Below are positions 49,101 through 63,300 of a stretch of 64,000 nucleotides of DNA, in pieces. The stretch comes from Xenorhabdus cabanillasii (lineage in GTDB: Bacteria; Pseudomonadota; Gammaproteobacteria; Enterobacterales; Enterobacteriaceae). The stretch lies in NCBI RefSeq assembly GCF_003386665.1, contig NZ_QTUB01000001.1:2542001-2606000 (forward strand). The letters run 5' to 3'. Made by a program: the position numbers and the translations under genes. Below the pieces are notes generated by a model. That model did not search any database, was not told where the DNA came from, and saw nothing but the letters and a program-made list of their open reading frames with translations. The first letter of the stretch is position 1. Every line of letters starts with the position of its first letter.

Positions 49101-52100
49101 AAAGTGGATCGCCGGGCATTACCAGAGCCGGTCTGGGTAAATAGAGACAGTTATGTGGCGCCGCGCAATGCACTGGAAACCCGGCTCTGTGCCATCTGGC
49201 AGGAAATATTGGGGCTGGAACGGGTTGGCATTGAGGATAACTTCTTCCGTATCGGGGGCAACTCCCTGACAGCGATTAAGCTGGCTGCGGCCATTCGCCG
49301 GACGTTGGCAATGGATGTTTCTCTGGCACAGGTGTTTGAGTTGAAAACGGTTGCCGGATTGGCAGCCCAAATGGGGCAGCAGGTCTCTATTGTCATTCCT
49401 CATATTGAGCTTGCCCGTTATCCCTTGTCCTTTGCTCAGGAGCGGATGCTGTTTATTGAGCAGTTTGAACAGGGTACTTATGCCTACCATATTCCTTATT
49501 TAATGCTGTTGGATGAAGGAGTTCGCTTATCAGTACTGGAAAGTGCAATCAATCAGGTGGCTGAGCGTCATTCCGTTCTGAAAATGGTCTACCGCAGTGG
49601 CGGTGATCAAGCTTATCAACAACCGATTACAGAGCCGCTGGCTTTCAAAACACAGTTTCTTGAGAGTGTTGAGATACTTTGGCAAATATTGCGTACTGAA
49701 TTAGCTACACCATTCAATTTGACGACAGAGCCGGGTTTGCGCCTGCGCCATTACCAGATTGGTCACAGCCACTATCTTTTGTTCATGTGGCATCATATCG
49801 CCATTGATGGCTGGTCGGTGGATATCTTTATGCATGAGCTGGCAGAGGCTTACCATGCCCGGCTCGAAAAGCGGGACAGCCGTCTGCCCGTATTGGAAAT
49901 CACTTATGGTGACTACGCCCACTGGCAGCGAGAATATTTGCGGGGAGAAGTAGGAGAACGTCAACGGGCATACTGGCAGCAGGCACTGGCGGGGTATGAG
50001 CCGTTACTTTTGCCGACCGATCATCCCCGTCCGGTACAGGTAGATTATCAGGGACGAAATTTCGGCTTTACGTTAGGAAGTAAACTTACCGGCCAACTAA
50101 AGGCATTGGCAAAACAGCAGGAAACCACCCTATACACTGTTTTATTGAGTGGTTTTTATCTCATGCTGGCGAGGTTATCCGGGCAAAGCGATATTGTACT
50201 GGGGACACCGACCGATAACCGCCACCATGCCCAGACTCAATCCCTGATCGGGATGTTTGTTAATTCACTGGTTCTGCGGGCACAGGTGGAACAGACCGGC
50301 AGTGTGGAACGTCTGATTGAACACGTTCACGGTGTGATTACTCAGGCCAAAGCCCATCAGGATATGCCGTTTGAACAGTTGGTTGATGCTCTTCAGGTTG
50401 AGCGGGATGCGTCCCGTCATCCTGTTTTTCAGGTGCTGTTCGGGCTGCAAGACGCCGGGAAAACACTACAAACAGCCACAGATTTGCCGTTTAGCCCAGT
50501 GCAGTTGGATGATTCTCTGTATAGTCCGGCTAAGTTTGATCTGAGCCTGTTTATTGCTGAGGATGCTTCCTGCCTGACAGGGGCGATCAATTACGCTGTC
50601 AGCCTGTTTGATGAAATGACCATCGCCCGGATGGCGGCAGGTTATCAGCAGGTATTGACAGCTTTTGTGGCAGATCCACAGCAACCCTTGAGCCGCCTTG
50701 ACGTGTTGTCGGCGCAGGAGCGTCATACCCTGTTGTCTGGCTGGAACCAGACGGACAGGCCCTGCCTGTCAGAGAATACCCTGTCACAACAATTTGAGGC
50801 GCAGGCAGCGGCCACACCGGATAATGCCGCCCTGGAATTTACCGGAGAAACCCTGACCTACCGCCAGCTTAACGAACGGGCCAATCAGTTAGCTGCCGTG
50901 ATCCGGGCACAGTATCAGCAACAGTGCCAGACCCCGATGCCGGCAGATACGCCGGTGGCGTTATATCTGGATCGCAGTCTGGCGATGATTATCGCTATTC
51001 TGGCGGTGTTAAAAGCCGGCGGGGCTTATGTCCCGCTTTCACCGGAATACCCGCCGGAGCGTACCCGCTTTATTCTGGCTGACACACAGACCCCGTGTGT
51101 GGTGACTCAGCACCACCATCTGCCCGCCCTGACCGCCTGCACACAGGCACTGACGGTGGCCCCCGTTCTGATTGCCGCCGACGATCCGGCGGTAACCGCC
51201 GGTTATCCTGCCGGCAATCTCCCGCCGGTCAGCAGGGCCACCGATTTGGCCTATATCATTTACACGTCAGGCACCACCGGGCAGCCGAAAGGGGTGGCAC
51301 TGACTCACCGCAGTGTGATGAACCGTCTGGGCTGGATGTTGTCGCGCTACCCTTTCCGGCCCGCCGATAAAATACTGCAAAAAACCCCGTACACCTTTGA
51401 TGTGTCAGTGTGGGAATTGCTGGCGGCGAACTGGACAGGGGCATGTATTGTGATTGCTCCGCCGGAGGCACATAAACAGCCGGTGGAGTTGCAGCAACTG
51501 ATCCGGCAAAGTGGCGTGACTGTATTGCATTTTATCCCGTCCATGTTAGGGGCATTCTGCCAGACCCTGGAGGCAATGCATCAGCAGTTACCGGCCGGAG
51601 TACGTTATGTTTTCTGTAGCGGGGAAGCGCTGACGGCGTCGCAGGTCAGGGCATTTAACCGGATCCAGACGGGCAACAGTGCCCTTATCAACCTCTATGG
51701 GCCGACAGAAGCGGCGATTGAAGTCACCTGTTATGAGACGGACACGGCGTGTCACGGTAATGTGCCGATTGGGCGGGCGATTGATAATGTGCGGCTCTAT
51801 GTGCTGGACAAATACGGTAATCCTTCCCCGACAGGGGCACCGGGTGAGCTGTACATTGGTGGTGTTTGTCTGGCGCGCGGTTACTGGAACCAGCCGGCCC
51901 TGACGGCAGAGAGTTTTGTGCCGAACCCGTTTGCGACAGCGGAAGATGTCGCATTGGGCTATACCCGGCTGTATAAAACCGGGGATTTGGTGCGCTGGCG
52001 GCCGGACGGTAATCTGGATTATCTGGGACGCAATGATTTTCAGGTGAAGATTCGTGGTTACCGGATTGAACCGGGGGAGGTTGAAAGTGCGCTGGCGACT

Positions 52101-55100
52101 CACCCGCAGGTGAAACAGGCGGTGGTGATCGACCGGGAACACGAGGGGGAGCGCGTGCTGGTGGCCTATCTGGTCACGGAGAGCCGGGAGGGGGATGATA
52201 CCGTGTCGGATGACAGCCTGATCGGGCATCTGTCAGCCCGCCTGCCGGAGTATATGGTGCCGGCCAGTTTTACCCGCATTGAGTCCGTGCCGCTGACGCT
52301 GAATGGCAAACTGGATCGCCGGGCTTTACCGGCGCCGGTCTGGGTGAGCCGTGAACAGTATGTGGCGCCGCGTACGGCACTGGAAACCCGGTTATGTATG
52401 ATCTGGCAGTCGGTATTGGGGCTGACGCGGGTGGGGATTGAAGATAACTTTTTCCGTATCGGGGGGAATTCCCTGCTGGCGATTAAACTGGCAGCCGCTA
52501 TTCGTCATGCTCTGGCGGTGGATGTACCATTGGTTCAGATCTTTGAGTTAAAAACGATTGCCGGACTGGCAGCCCATATGGGGCAGCAGGTTTGCACGGT
52601 GATCCCTCATGTTGAAATGGCGGATTATCCTTTGTCTTTTGTTCAGGAACGGATGCTGTTTATCGAACGTTTTGAGCAAGGAACCCATGTATATCATGTT
52701 CCTTATCTTGTTCAGCTAAATGATGGAGATAGTTTGCCGCTACTGGAAATGGCAATTAATCAAGTTGTTGACCGTCATCCGGTGATGAAAACCGTGTACC
52801 GTAATGATGATGAGGGACAAGTTTATCAGCAGGTACTTGAAGAACGACTCGCTTTCAAATCACAGTCTTGTCGGAGTGCTGATGATTTTTGGCAAACGGT
52901 GCGTACTGAACTGGCAACACCATTTGATCTGACGGCAGAGCCGAGTCTGCGTCTGTGTCACTACATGGTGGCTGAAATGGTGGCTGAAAATCATTACCTG
53001 TTATTCATGTGGCACCATATCGCCGTTGATGGCTGGTCGATTGGCATCTTTATGAATGAGCTGGAGGAGTGTTACCACGCTCTGCTGGGATCCCGTAACA
53101 GTCAACTGCCTGCTTTGGAGATCAGCTATGGTGATTATGCCAGATGGCAACGCGAGTATCTGCAAGGTGACGTGAGGGAACAGCAGTTAGCATATTGGCA
53201 GCAGGTATTGGCGGATTATGAACCTCTGGCTCTGCCAACCGACAGACCGCGACCGGCACAGGTGAATTATGAAGGTCAGAACTTTATTTTTGCGTTGGAA
53301 TACGGGCTATCGGAACAACTGAGGGCCTTGGCGAGGCAGCAGGAAACGACTTTATATACTGTGTTGCTCAGTGGTTTTTATATCACGTTGGCGAGGCTGT
53401 CCGGTCAAAATGACATTGTACTGGGGATGCCTACTGACAACCGGCATCATGTCCAGACTCAGCCATTAATCGGCATGTTTGTTAACTCGCTGGTATTGCG
53501 GATGCAGCTCAAACAGACTGGCAGTGTGGAAAATCTGATTAAGCAGACGCACAGCGTAGTTGCACAGGCTAAAGCTCATCAGGATATACCATTTGAACAG
53601 CTACTGGATGCACTGGCGATTGAGCGTGATACTGCCCGTCATCCTATTTTCCAGGTCATGTTCGGGTTGCAGAATTTCTATGAAGACTGGTCAGCCGGTG
53701 CCAATCTGCCATTTAGTGCCGTTAAATTAGAAGAGTTCCTGCATAGTCCGGCCAAATTTGATCTCAGTCTGTTTATATCTGATGACCAGCCTTGCCTGAC
53801 TGGTTGCATCAACTATGCGGTGAATCTGTTTGAGCAGGCAACAATAACCAGAATGGCAGATCTCTACCGGCGTGTCCTGACCACTTTTGTGGTGGATCAG
53901 AAGCAATCTCTCGCCACGATTAATGTACTGTCAGAGCAGGAACGTCATACTCTGCTCTATAGCTGGAACCAGACGGATACTCCATACCCGCAAGATTGCA
54001 CACTCCAGCAGCAGTTTGAGGCACAGGTTGTAGCCACACCTGATCATATTGCGCTGGTATTCGAAGGGGAAAGCCTGACTTACTGCCAGCTCAATGAACG
54101 GGCAAATCAGTTAGCTTCTGCTATTCGTGGACATTATCAGCAGCAACACCATGAACCAATGCCCGTTGATACCCCCGTGGCTTTGTATCTGGATCGCAGT
54201 CTGGAAATGGTGATCAGTATGCTGGCGGCACTGAAAGCGGGCGGTGCTTATGTGCCGATCTCTCCAGAATATCCCGCTGAGCGTGTCCGCTTTATTCTGG
54301 CCGATACTCAGGCTCCGTGTGTGGTGACCCAACAGCGGCATTTGTCAGCATTAGAGGCACACAGGCAGATACTGCCTGTCCAGCCTGCTTTGATAGCAGC
54401 GGATGATCAGACCGTGACGGCGGGGCAACTGGCAGAAAATCCGGTCTTAATCAACCAGCCGACCGATCTGGCTTATATCATCTACACGTCAGGCACCACT
54501 GGTCAGCCAAAAGGCGTAATGGCAGAACATACCTGTGTCCTTAACCTGATCCAGTTTTTCGTCAGAACGCACTTACTGGCACCGCAGGTGAAGACGCTGT
54601 TTTTCTCCAATTATGTGTTTGATGCCTCTGTTGCAGAGGTTTTCCCGGCCCTGATAGCGGGTGCCACATTATATATCATACCTGCGACTGTAACCGGAGA
54701 CAGTGAGCAACTGCTGGCGTTTATCAATCAGCATAAGATCACCAGGGCATTTATTCCTACCGCCTTAATGAATATAAGCCACTTTTCTGCGGAGTTATTC
54801 CGTTCAACCTTGCAGGTGATCCACACCGGTGGAGAGGCTCTTAATGCTCTGTCTGTCCCGCCGCATATCACGCTGTTTAACCAGTATGGCCCGACGGAAA
54901 TCACCGTGTGTGCCAGCCAGAACTTAGTGCTGCACGGCGATCGGGCTATTGGTCAGGGGATTGATAACACCCGTCTGTATGTGCTGGATGAAAATGGTAA
55001 CGTGGCCCCGATTGGCGCACCGGGGGAACTGTATATCGGTGGTGCGGGTGTAGCACGCGGGTATTTAAACCAGCCTGAGCTGACTGCTGAGCGGTTTGTG

Positions 55101-58100
55101 GCAAATCCGTTTGCCACCATTGAAGACAAGGCTAAAGGTTACACCCGCCTGTATAAAACCGGGGATCTGGTGCGCTGGCGGCCGGATGGCAAGCTGGACT
55201 ATCTGGGGCGCAATGATTTTCAGGTCAAAATCCGTGGTTACCGCATTGAACTGGGGGAAATTGAGAGTGCACTGGCGAGCCATCCACAGGTAAAACAGGC
55301 GATAGTGATTGACCGGGAGCATGAGGGGCATAAGGCACTGGCCGCTTATCTGATTACTGACGGGAGCATAGAAGATCAGAGCCTGATTGAACATATATCA
55401 GCCCGCCTGCCTGAATATATGATCCCCGCCAGTTTTACCCGCATTGAGTCAGTGCCGTTGACCCTGAATGGTAAGTTAGATCGCCGGGCATTACCGGAAC
55501 CAACGTGGGGGAACAAGGGGGGATATGTTGCGCCACGTACAGAACTGGAAACCCAACTTTGTGCTATCTGGCGGAAGGTTTTAGGAGTGGAACGAGTTGG
55601 CATTGAGGACAACTTTTTCCGCATTGGTGGTAATTCAATTATGGCCACCAAGCTGGCAGCCGCTATTCGTCGTACCTTGTCAGTGGATCTCCCGTTGATA
55701 CAGTTGTTTGAGTTGAAAACGGTTGCTCAGTTATCTGCTCACATGATGGGGCCGCAAAGCTGCACGGTGATCCCACATGTCGAATTGACCCGTTATCCTT
55801 TGTCATTTGCTCAGGAGCGGTTGCTGTTTATTGAACAATTTGAACAGGGTTCTCATGTTTATCATGTTCCTTATCTGGTGTTACTGGATGAAGGTGCTGA
55901 CCTGTCTCTGCTGGAAACAGCGATTAATCAGATTGTTGATCGCCATCCGGTGATGAAAACCGTCTACCGTAATGATGATAAGGGGTTGGCTTATCAGCAA
56001 GTGCTGGATGGGCATATTCTGCTCAGGTCACAGCTTTGTGAAGGAACTCACTCACTGTTACAGACGGTACGTACTGAGCTTGTTATTCCGTTTGATCTGG
56101 CATCTGAACCAAGCCTGCGTCTGCGTCACTACCAAGTAGCGGAACAACATTACCTGCTGATGATATGGCACCATATTGCTATTGATGGCTGGTCTGTCGA
56201 TATCTTTATGGATGAACTGGCAAAAATTTATCAGGCGCTGTCAGCGAACCGTGACAGTCAACTGCCGCCGCTTGATATCACCTATGGCGACTACGCCAAG
56301 TGGCAACGCGAATACTTGCAGGGGGAAGTACGTGAACGTCATTTAGCGTACTGGCAGCAGGCTCTGGCGGGCTATGAACCTTTGTCACTACCAACCGACC
56401 GATCACGACCGGCACAAATCGATTATCAGGGGCGGGATTTCCATTTTGTGTTGGAAAGAGAACTTTCTGATCAACTGAGGGCGCTGGCAAAACAGCAGGA
56501 AACGACGCTGTTTACCGTATTACTCAGTGGCTTTTATCTCATGCTGGCGAAACTGTCCGGGCAGAATGACATCGTACTGGGAACGCCGACTGATAACCGG
56601 CACCATGTCCAGACTCAGCCACTGATTGGTATGTTTGTAAACTCATTAGTATTACGGGCGCAACTTGAGCAGGGCAACAGTGTGGCTCATCTGATAAAAC
56701 AGACACACACTGTTATTGCTCAGGCCAAATCCCATCAGGATATGCCGTTTGAACAGCTGATTGATGCACTGAAAGTTGAACGTGATGCGACTCGTCACCC
56801 GATTTTCCAAATTATGTTTGGATTGCAGAATTTTGCTGAAGGGCAACAGGTAGCGTCAGGTCTGCCATTCAGCACCGTGGATCTGGATGACACGTTATAC
56901 AGCCCTGCCAAGTTTGATCTGAGTCTGTTTATGTCCGACGGCAAAGACAGTATCGCGGGTGGTATCAATTACGCTATCAGCTTGTTTGATGAGTCAACAA
57001 TAGCCCGGATGGCAGATCTCTATCAGCGTGTCCTGATTGCTTTTGTGATGGATCAGAAGCAAACGCTGGCGGAGATTGATGTGGTGTCAGAACAGGAACG
57101 TCATACTCTGCTCAATAGCTGGAACCAGACAGATGTTCTGTATCCGCAAGATTACACACTCCAGCAGCAGTTTGAAGTACAGGTTGCAGCCACACCGGAT
57201 AACATTGCGCTGGTATTCGAAGAGGAAAGTCTGACCTACCGTCAGTTAAATGAACGGGCAAACCAGCTGGCCTGTGCGATTCGCCAACATTATCAGCAGC
57301 AACATCATGCGCCGATGCCCGTTGATACCCCCGTGGCTCTGTATCTGGATCGCAATCTGGAAATGGTGATCAGTATGCTGGCGGTGCTGAAAGCCGGTGG
57401 TGCTTATGTTCCTGTCTCTCCCTCTTATCCGGTAGAGCGGGTTCAGTTTATTTTAGAAGACACCCGCTCACCCTGCATAGTGACTCAGCAACAGTACCTG
57501 GCCCCATTGGCAGAATACACGCACTTGTTGGGGGAACAGCCCGCTCTGATAGCGGCAGATGATCAGGCCGTGACCGCTGGTCAGCCAGCCGAAAATCCGG
57601 TCTTAATCAACCAGCCGACCGATCTGGCTTATATCATCTACACGTCAGGCACCACCGGTCAGCCAAAAGGGGTGATGGTGGAGCATAGCAGTGTTCAGAA
57701 TCTGATTCAGTTTATTGCCAGAACACATTTACTGGCACCGCGGGTGAAAGCGCTGTTTTTCTCCAATTACGTGTTTGATGCTTCTGTTTTTGAAGTTTTC
57801 CCGGTGCTGATGTCCGGTGCCGCCTTGTATATTGCTCCCGCTGCGGTAACCGGAGACAGTGAGAAACTGCTGGCGTTTATTAATCAACATAAGATCACCA
57901 AAGCCTTTATTCCCACTGTCTTAATGAACCATTTTTCTGCCGAGTTATTCCGCTCAACCTTGCAGGTGATCCACACCGGTGGAGAGGCTCTTAATGCTCT
58001 GTCTGTCCCGCCGCATATCACGCTGTTTAACCAGTATGGTCCGACGGAAATTACCGTGTGTGCCAGCCAGAACCTGTTGCAGCACGGCGATCGGGCCATT

Positions 58101-60332
58101 GGGCAGGGGATCGATAACACCCGTCTGTATGTGCTGGATGAACAGGGTAATCTGTCCCCGATCGGTGCGCCGGGGGAACTGTATGTCGGTGGTGCCGGGG
58201 TGGCACGCGGGTATTTAAACCAGCCTGAACTCACCGCTGAGCGGTTTGTGGTCAACCCGTTTGCCACCGACGAAGACAGGGCACGGGGTTATACCCGGCT
58301 GTACAAAACCGGCGATCTGGTACGCTGGCGGCCGGATGGCAAGCTGGACTATCTGGGACGCAATGATTATCAGGTCAAAATCCGGGGCTACCGTATTGAA
58401 TTGGGAGAAATTGAAAGCGCGCTGGCGGCACATCCGCAGGTAAAACAGGCGGTAGTGATTGATTGGGAGCAGGAAGGTCACAAAGTGCTGGCGGCTTATC
58501 TGGTGAGCGAGGGGAATATATCTGATGACGCTCTGACTGAACATCTCTCCGGTCGTCTGCCGGAGTATATGATACCGGCCCGCTTTATCCGCATTGAGTC
58601 AGTGCCGTTGACCCTGAATGGTAAGTTAGATCGCCGGGCATTACCGGAACCGGTCTGGGGCAACCGGGACAGTTATGTAGCACCGCGCAATGCACTGGAA
58701 ACCCGGCTTTGTACTCTCTGGCAGGAGATATTAGGGCTGACACAGGTAGGCATTGAAGATAATTTCTTTCGTATCGGCGGCGATTCGATTGTCAGTATTC
58801 AACTGGTCTCTAAACTCCGGCAGTCTGGCTTTGCTGTGCAGGTTAAATCGATTTTTGAAGCGCCAACGGTGGCCCGTCTGGCACAGATACTGGCACAGGA
58901 GCAGCAGACAGTCAGTGTGGTGGCCGAACAGGGCAAATTAAGCGGGGAATTTGGCTTATTGCCTGTCCAGCAGGATTTCTTCAACCGCCAGTTACCGCAG
59001 CCACACCACTGGAACCAGGCCTTTATGATCCGCCTGCCCGGTACAATCAAGCACGGCGATATCGAAAAGGCGCTGAATCAACTGGCTGAACGACACGATA
59101 TGTTGCGTGTCCACTTTGTTGAAACGGCAGCGGGTTACCGTCAGTGTTATCAGGCCGGTATGCCTTCATGGTTGCCTGCATTACGGCATTGTGATGTCAA
59201 TCAGTGGGATGACGCGACATTACATCAGCAACTGACCGAATGGCAGAGCCGCTTTGATTATTGTCACGGGCCTCTGTGGCAGGCAGCGCATCTGACCGGA
59301 TATGCAGACGGGAGTGCCCGCTTATTCTTTGCGTTTCACCATCTGATCATTGATGCCGTGTCCTGGCGGATCATTGCAGAAGATATGCGTTTATTGCTAC
59401 AGAGTGACGCACTACAGGGTAATACCTTGCCGGCAAAAACCAGCAGTTACCGGCAGTGGGTCAGCGCTGTGCATCGCTATGCCGAATGCCATCAGGATGA
59501 AATATCCTACTGGCAACCGGTCATGGCGGAGAGCAGGGCTTATCCTGTAGCGGGGGAACTCAGTCAGCATAAGGTGGCTATCTCTGAGGCACTGACCGAG
59601 ACTTTATTGCGTGAGGCGAATGCCGGTTATCACACCGAAATTAATGACTTATTGTTGAGTGCCCTCACGCTGGCCTTGCAGGCGTGTTTTTCACGGCCGG
59701 ACAACCTTATCTTGCTGGAAGGTCACGGGCGGGAACATATCGATAATACATTGGATGTTTCTGAAACCGTAGGCTGGTTTACAACCCTGTATCCTGTCCG
59801 GCTGGCAATGCAGGCCGATGTGACTGAAACCATTATCCATACCAAAGAGATGCTCAGGGCCGTGCCGAATAAAGGGCTGGGTTATGGTGCTCTGCATCAG
59901 GCCGGGTATTTAGCGGGTAATCTGCCGATGATCAGTTTCAACTACCTCGGTCAGTTAGGGGGAGAGGCGGGAGAACAGGACTGGTCAATCACCAGCGACG
60001 ATTGCGGAACCATGATAGCTGACAGCAATAAGAGCCATTTGTTACTGGATATTAACGGTGCAGTGCAGGAAGGCAGATTGCAGTTCAGTGTGAATTCCCG
60101 TTTACCACAACACCAGACACAGGCACTTATTACCGCGTTTGAACAGGCCCTGATGACTATTATCAAAACCGCTCAGCAACAGGCTCAGGCGGGAGGCGTG
60201 AAGACTCCGAGTGATTACGGCATTAAAGGAGTTTCAATCGAGCAGTTAAATCAACTGACTCAGCGTCTTGGTCATGCGAGTAATGAAAATTCGCACCTCC
60301 ATTCAGAAAAGAAAACCATTTTGGATGTGTAA
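46185..60332 (+). CDS. Giant NRPS, C(starter)-A[Thr]-T-C-A[Ser]-T-C-A-T-C-A-T-E
   Basis: 4715 residues. A starter-like C domain (about 1-440, [12 protein letters not shown] and HHIMIDG at 145) suggests that an acyl chain is joined to the first residue. A1 about 455-980 has the threonine code DFWNIGMVHK. A2 about 1535-2045 reads DVWHFSLIEK, serine-like. A3 about 2605-3100 reads about DAAFHGQVCK and A4 about 3655-4150 about DAFFHGQVCK; I cannot assign either. The first three T domains have GGNS; the fourth has GGDSI (Ser4201) and feeds an E domain about 4250-4665 ([25 protein letters not shown]). The last 40 or so residues form a charged tail that could be a docking motif. The ATG is forced by an in-frame TAA nine bases upstream, but the ribosome site is weak. 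Base composition changes sharply after the first C domain. Predicted order: acyl-Thr-Ser-X-D-X, passed to the next protein. Confidence 0.92.
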   Translation: MRIPESALNSNLYNLHPSQEDVFYEQALYENSPIHNLGWYTFIEKEIDIALLQKVWNVLHQHIDMLRLRISVNADNEAIQYLEEQSKPETIIFHDVAMQAEPEKEAKLWMRQQIEIPIDYLKETPYQIFLIRLADEKYYFFSKIHHIMIDGVGIYRLHEYVHKLYKCLKDGTSIAWLSDIPQYLAVIAKAREYLNKPHYEKDKNYWLNFLKENEIHQLTPCYSNTGSNYGTLILPLSIKEDLRFFCKRYQTNLLAIFSGLVVMMMSELTGQQELTFNTITHGRKKKSEKYIVGMSANIYPVHCHISNTASVIEQIRLIESELKSGYYHCKFPQSHLIRLANQHRLSLPNISIFYERFSESASEVSENQYYHVDGVFNIYPIVFRLKDYGYDQELKITIDYRQEYFSELDISRILERLQNLFVALINNPALLVSELPILLEQERQTLLHTWNQPDIPYPQTCTLQQQFEVQAAARPDSVALVFEGETLTYRQLNERANQLAAVIRAHYQQQHNVPMPADTLVALYLDRSLEMVISILAVLKAGGAYVPISPQYPPERIRFILQDTASPCVVTQQQYLATLGKYTQTRVKPPALIAADDQAVTENPPPENPASVNTAADLAYVIYTSGTTGQPKGVLQTHHNVVRLFAATQGDYQFDQNDTWVLYHAYTFDFSVWELWGALLYGGRLIIPTTEYTKDFGRFSRLCSDQKVTVLNQTPGAFYAFIEASLNMDAAFPHLRYVIFGGDKLNPVQLKPWWNRYGDQSPALINMYGITETTVHVTYRKLTRDDAITASNIGRPLNDLSAYVLNHTGQPVPIGAPGELYIGGAGLARGYLNRPELTAGRFVANPFATDKDKERGYTRLYKTGDLVRWLSDGNLEYLGRNDFQVKIRGYRIEPGEIESALALHPQIRQAVVIDCEHEGNKALVAYLVAENTAVEGELSDDKLIRYLSDRLPEYMVPASFTRLESVPLTLNGKVDRRALPEPVWVNRDSYVAPRNALETRLCAIWQEILGLERVGIEDNFFRIGGNSLTAIKLAAAIRRTLAMDVSLAQVFELKTVAGLAAQMGQQVSIVIPHIELARYPLSFAQERMLFIEQFEQGTYAYHIPYLMLLDEGVRLSVLESAINQVAERHSVLKMVYRSGGDQAYQQPITEPLAFKTQFLESVEILWQILRTELATPFNLTTEPGLRLRHYQIGHSHYLLFMWHHIAIDGWSVDIFMHELAEAYHARLEKRDSRLPVLEITYGDYAHWQREYLRGEVGERQRAYWQQALAGYEPLLLPTDHPRPVQVDYQGRNFGFTLGSKLTGQLKALAKQQETTLYTVLLSGFYLMLARLSGQSDIVLGTPTDNRHHAQTQSLIGMFVNSLVLRAQVEQTGSVERLIEHVHGVITQAKAHQDMPFEQLVDALQVERDASRHPVFQVLFGLQDAGKTLQTATDLPFSPVQLDDSLYSPAKFDLSLFIAEDASCLTGAINYAVSLFDEMTIARMAAGYQQVLTAFVADPQQPLSRLDVLSAQERHTLLSGWNQTDRPCLSENTLSQQFEAQAAATPDNAALEFTGETLTYRQLNERANQLAAVIRAQYQQQCQTPMPADTPVALYLDRSLAMIIAILAVLKAGGAYVPLSPEYPPERTRFILADTQTPCVVTQHHHLPALTACTQALTVAPVLIAADDPAVTAGYPAGNLPPVSRATDLAYIIYTSGTTGQPKGVALTHRSVMNRLGWMLSRYPFRPADKILQKTPYTFDVSVWELLAANWTGACIVIAPPEAHKQPVELQQLIRQSGVTVLHFIPSMLGAFCQTLEAMHQQLPAGVRYVFCSGEALTASQVRAFNRIQTGNSALINLYGPTEAAIEVTCYETDTACHGNVPIGRAIDNVRLYVLDKYGNPSPTGAPGELYIGGVCLARGYWNQPALTAESFVPNPFATAEDVALGYTRLYKTGDLVRWRPDGNLDYLGRNDFQVKIRGYRIEPGEVESALATHPQVKQAVVIDREHEGERVLVAYLVTESREGDDTVSDDSLIGHLSARLPEYMVPASFTRIESVPLTLNGKLDRRALPAPVWVSREQYVAPRTALETRLCMIWQSVLGLTRVGIEDNFFRIGGNSLLAIKLAAAIRHALAVDVPLVQIFELKTIAGLAAHMGQQVCTVIPHVEMADYPLSFVQERMLFIERFEQGTHVYHVPYLVQLNDGDSLPLLEMAINQVVDRHPVMKTVYRNDDEGQVYQQVLEERLAFKSQSCRSADDFWQTVRTELATPFDLTAEPSLRLCHYMVAEMVAENHYLLFMWHHIAVDGWSIGIFMNELEECYHALLGSRNSQLPALEISYGDYARWQREYLQGDVREQQLAYWQQVLADYEPLALPTDRPRPAQVNYEGQNFIFALEYGLSEQLRALARQQETTLYTVLLSGFYITLARLSGQNDIVLGMPTDNRHHVQTQPLIGMFVNSLVLRMQLKQTGSVENLIKQTHSVVAQAKAHQDIPFEQLLDALAIERDTARHPIFQVMFGLQNFYEDWSAGANLPFSAVKLEEFLHSPAKFDLSLFISDDQPCLTGCINYAVNLFEQATITRMADLYRRVLTTFVVDQKQSLATINVLSEQERHTLLYSWNQTDTPYPQDCTLQQQFEAQVVATPDHIALVFEGESLTYCQLNERANQLASAIRGHYQQQHHEPMPVDTPVALYLDRSLEMVISMLAALKAGGAYVPISPEYPAERVRFILADTQAPCVVTQQRHLSALEAHRQILPVQPALIAADDQTVTAGQLAENPVLINQPTDLAYIIYTSGTTGQPKGVMAEHTCVLNLIQFFVRTHLLAPQVKTLFFSNYVFDASVAEVFPALIAGATLYIIPATVTGDSEQLLAFINQHKITRAFIPTALMNISHFSAELFRSTLQVIHTGGEALNALSVPPHITLFNQYGPTEITVCASQNLVLHGDRAIGQGIDNTRLYVLDENGNVAPIGAPGELYIGGAGVARGYLNQPELTAERFVANPFATIEDKAKGYTRLYKTGDLVRWRPDGKLDYLGRNDFQVKIRGYRIELGEIESALASHPQVKQAIVIDREHEGHKALAAYLITDGSIEDQSLIEHISARLPEYMIPASFTRIESVPLTLNGKLDRRALPEPTWGNKGGYVAPRTELETQLCAIWRKVLGVERVGIEDNFFRIGGNSIMATKLAAAIRRTLSVDLPLIQLFELKTVAQLSAHMMGPQSCTVIPHVELTRYPLSFAQERLLFIEQFEQGSHVYHVPYLVLLDEGADLSLLETAINQIVDRHPVMKTVYRNDDKGLAYQQVLDGHILLRSQLCEGTHSLLQTVRTELVIPFDLASEPSLRLRHYQVAEQHYLLMIWHHIAIDGWSVDIFMDELAKIYQALSANRDSQLPPLDITYGDYAKWQREYLQGEVRERHLAYWQQALAGYEPLSLPTDRSRPAQIDYQGRDFHFVLERELSDQLRALAKQQETTLFTVLLSGFYLMLAKLSGQNDIVLGTPTDNRHHVQTQPLIGMFVNSLVLRAQLEQGNSVAHLIKQTHTVIAQAKSHQDMPFEQLIDALKVERDATRHPIFQIMFGLQNFAEGQQVASGLPFSTVDLDDTLYSPAKFDLSLFMSDGKDSIAGGINYAISLFDESTIARMADLYQRVLIAFVMDQKQTLAEIDVVSEQERHTLLNSWNQTDVLYPQDYTLQQQFEVQVAATPDNIALVFEEESLTYRQLNERANQLACAIRQHYQQQHHAPMPVDTPVALYLDRNLEMVISMLAVLKAGGAYVPVSPSYPVERVQFILEDTRSPCIVTQQQYLAPLAEYTHLLGEQPALIAADDQAVTAGQPAENPVLINQPTDLAYIIYTSGTTGQPKGVMVEHSSVQNLIQFIARTHLLAPRVKALFFSNYVFDASVFEVFPVLMSGAALYIAPAAVTGDSEKLLAFINQHKITKAFIPTVLMNHFSAELFRSTLQVIHTGGEALNALSVPPHITLFNQYGPTEITVCASQNLLQHGDRAIGQGIDNTRLYVLDEQGNLSPIGAPGELYVGGAGVARGYLNQPELTAERFVVNPFATDEDRARGYTRLYKTGDLVRWRPDGKLDYLGRNDYQVKIRGYRIELGEIESALAAHPQVKQAVVIDWEQEGHKVLAAYLVSEGNISDDALTEHLSGRLPEYMIPARFIRIESVPLTLNGKLDRRALPEPVWGNRDSYVAPRNALETRLCTLWQEILGLTQVGIEDNFFRIGGDSIVSIQLVSKLRQSGFAVQVKSIFEAPTVARLAQILAQEQQTVSVVAEQGKLSGEFGLLPVQQDFFNRQLPQPHHWNQAFMIRLPGTIKHGDIEKALNQLAERHDMLRVHFVETAAGYRQCYQAGMPSWLPALRHCDVNQWDDATLHQQLTEWQSRFDYCHGPLWQAAHLTGYADGSARLFFAFHHLIIDAVSWRIIAEDMRLLLQSDALQGNTLPAKTSSYRQWVSAVHRYAECHQDEISYWQPVMAESRAYPVAGELSQHKVAISEALTETLLREANAGYHTEINDLLLSALTLALQACFSRPDNLILLEGHGREHIDNTLDVSETVGWFTTLYPVRLAMQADVTETIIHTKEMLRAVPNKGLGYGALHQAGYLAGNLPMISFNYLGQLGGEAGEQDWSITSDDCGTMIADSNKSHLLLDINGAVQEGRLQFSVNSRLPQHQTQALITAFEQALMTIIKTAQQQAQAGGVKTPSDYGIKGVSIEQLNQLTQRLGHASNENSHLHSEKKTILDV
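57255..59187 (+). repeat. Direct repeat, copy 1 (A-T-E block)
   Basis: This stretch, covering the last A domain, T domain and first part of the E domain of the 4715-aa NRPS, recurs at a constant offset of 4813 bases from about 62068 to the window end. Similarity is near identity over most of the length. A more diverged patch lies at about 58735-58865, around the T domain. Confidence 0.9.
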
Positions 60333-60336
60333 CGAT

Positions 60337-63300
60337 ATGTTGAAGCTATTAGAAGAACTCAATAAAAATCACATGTCAGTGTGGGCTTGTGAAAACAAAT
60401 TAAAATTAGCCTTTTCAGGGGAAACTCCGCCTGTTCAATTGGTCGATAAAGTAAAAGCAAAAAGGGAAACTATTTTAAATTTCTTAAATGCAAAATGTAT
60501 TTTCTCTGAAAAAGATTTTCAAAGTCTTATTCTGAGTGAAAATCACGCTAATTTTAATAACGCCAGTAAAAATAGTAACAATGAAATTGAAGTGATATTT
60601 CCCGCTACCAGTTTGCAGCAGGGGTTTATTTATCATTATCTGGCTCAGCCGCAGGATAACGCCTACCGGGTCCAGTTATTGCTGGATTATCACACAAATG
60701 TAGACCTTGCCGCCTATCAGCAGGCCTGGTCACTGGCTTCCCTGCGTTTCCCTATTCTGCGAACCGCTTTTGACTGGGAAGGAGAACTCTTGCAGGTGGT
60801 GACCGCAGGCGCGAGTATTGGTGCAGCCAATTTTACTGTTCGGGATCTCAGCCGATTACCCGCAGGAGAGCGGGATGCAGCGATTGATGCCATTCAGCAG
60901 CATGACCGGACACAACCATTTGATTTAAGCCAGCCGGGATTAATTCGTTTCACTATTATCAGGCAACATGACCAACTGGTGACGGTAATGATTACCCAAC
61001 ATCACTGTATTGCCGATGGCTGGAGTAACCCGGTTTTATTGCAGACTGTGCATGACTATTACAACCAACTGATACAAGGGCAGACACCCCGGATAGAGGC
61101 GGATAAAGCGTATCTGGCAACTCAGCAATATCACCTTGATCACAAACAAGCCTCTGAAGCGTATTGGGCTGAGCGTAAAACCCAATTCCACAGTGCGAAT
61201 GACCTTTCGGCGCTGTTAAGCCATGACGTTGATTTGAACCGGATAAAAGCGGTAGAAAAACCTGCCGGGCAGGTGCTCACGATACAGGGGAATACCTATA
61301 AACAGCTTAAGGCAATGTGCCGGGACCAAGGCGTGACACTGAATGTGGTGTTGCAGTTTGCCTGGCATAAATTACTGCACAGCTACAGCGGGGATGAACA
61401 GACCATTGTGGGAACAACCGTATCAGGGCGGGATGTGCCGGTCGATGGTATCGAAGCCAGCGTTGGTCTGTATATCAATACGTTGCCATTGATGGTGCAG
61501 TGGGAAAACACACAGACAGTAGCCGATGTTTTACAGGCAATCCAGCATGACATTGCCGCACTCAACAGCCACAGTGCGGTGTCACTTGCCAGCCTGCAAC
61601 CGGATGGCGCACGTTTATTCCACAGCCTGCTGGTTTTTGAAAACTATCCGGCACCTGTGGTGAGTGAAATCAGAGACGGAATTGAAAAAACACTGACATT
61701 CCGCAAAGCGATTGAAAAAACAGATTATCCGGTATTACTGATGGCTTATGAACATGGTGATAGTCTGATAGTGAAACTGAGTTACGGTGAAGACTGGCTG
61801 ACGGACGAACAGGCACAGCGTTTACTCCGTCAGGTTAAGTGTATTTTATCCACGGTAGCGCGGGAACCCCACCAGCCCATCTCATCGGTAACGTTCCTCA
61901 GTGACACAGAACGCCATACTCTGCTGTATAGCTGGAACCAGACAGATATCCCGTACCCGCAAGACCGCACACTCCAGCAGCAGTTTGAAGCACAGGTTGT
62001 GGCGACACCGGATAATATTGCGCTGGTATTTGAGGGAGAAACCCTGACTTACCGTCAGCTCAACGAACGGGCAAACCAGCTGGCCTGTGCGATTCGCCAA
62101 CATTATCAGCAGCAACATCATACGCCGATGCCCGTTGATACCCCCGTGGCTCTGTATCTGGATCGCAGTCTGGAAATGGTGATCAGTATGCTGGCGGTAC
62201 TGAAAGCCGGCGGCGCTTATGTTCCTGTCTCTCCCTCTTATCCGGTAGAGCGGGTTCAGTTTATTTTAGAAGACACCCGTTCACCCTGCATAGTGACTCA
62301 GCAACAGTACCTGGCCCCATTGGCAGAATACACGCACGTGTTGGGGGAACAGCCCGCTCTGATAGCGGCAGATGATAAGGCCGTGACCGCTGGTCAGCCA
62401 GCAGAAAATCCGGCCTTAATCAACCAGCCGACCGATCTGGCTTATATCATCTACACGTCAGGCACCACCGGTCAGCCAAAAGGGGTGATGGTGGAACATA
62501 GCAGTGTTCAGAATCTGACTCAGTTTATTGCCAGAACACATTTACTGGCACCGCAGGTGAAAGCGCTGTTTTTCTCCAATTACGTGTTTGATGCTTCTGT
62601 TTTTGAAGTTTTCCCGGTGCTGATGTCCGGTGCCGCCTTGTATATTGCTCCCGCTGCGGTAACCGGAGACAGTGAGCAACTGCTGGCGTTTATTAATCAA
62701 CATAAGATCACCAAAGCCTTTATTCCCACTGTCTTAATGAACCATTTTTCTGCCGAGTTATTCCGCTCAACCTTGCAGGTGATCCACACCGGTGGAGAGG
62801 CTCTTAATACTCTGGAGATCCCGCCGCATATCACGCTGTTTAACCAGTATGGTCCGACGGAAATTACCGTGTGTGCCAGCCAGAACCTGTTGCAGCACGG
62901 CGATCGGGCCATTGGGCAGGGGATCGATAACACCCGTCTGTATGTGCTGGATGAACAGGGCAATCTGTCCCCGATGGGTGCGCCGGGGGAACTGTATGTC
63001 GGTGGTGCCGGGGTGGCACGCGGGTATTTAAATCAGCCTGAACTCACCGCTGAGCGGTTTGTGGTCAACCCGTTTGCCACCGACGAAGACAGGGCACGGG
63101 GTTATACCCGGCTGTACAAAACCGGCGATCTGGTACGCTGGCGGCCGGATGGCAAACTGGACTATCTGGGACGCAATGATTATCAGGTCAAAATCCGGGG
63201 CTACCGTATTGAATTGGGAGAAATTGAAAGTGCGCTGGCGGCTCATCCGCGGGTAAAACAGGCGGTAGTGATTGATTGGGAGCAGGAAGGTCACAAAGTG

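Noticed and set aside
49415..57110. C domains two to four of the giant NRPS as dual condensation/epimerisation domains
   Set aside because: They carry ordinary HHIA(I/V)DGWS motifs and I cannot see the extra N-terminal motif of dual domains with confidence; subtype needs a tree.
57884..58267. Antisense open frame that recurs at 62697-62963
   Set aside because: It looks conserved only because the underlying A domain is duplicated; the protein has no recognisable features and lies opposite a certain NRPS frame.
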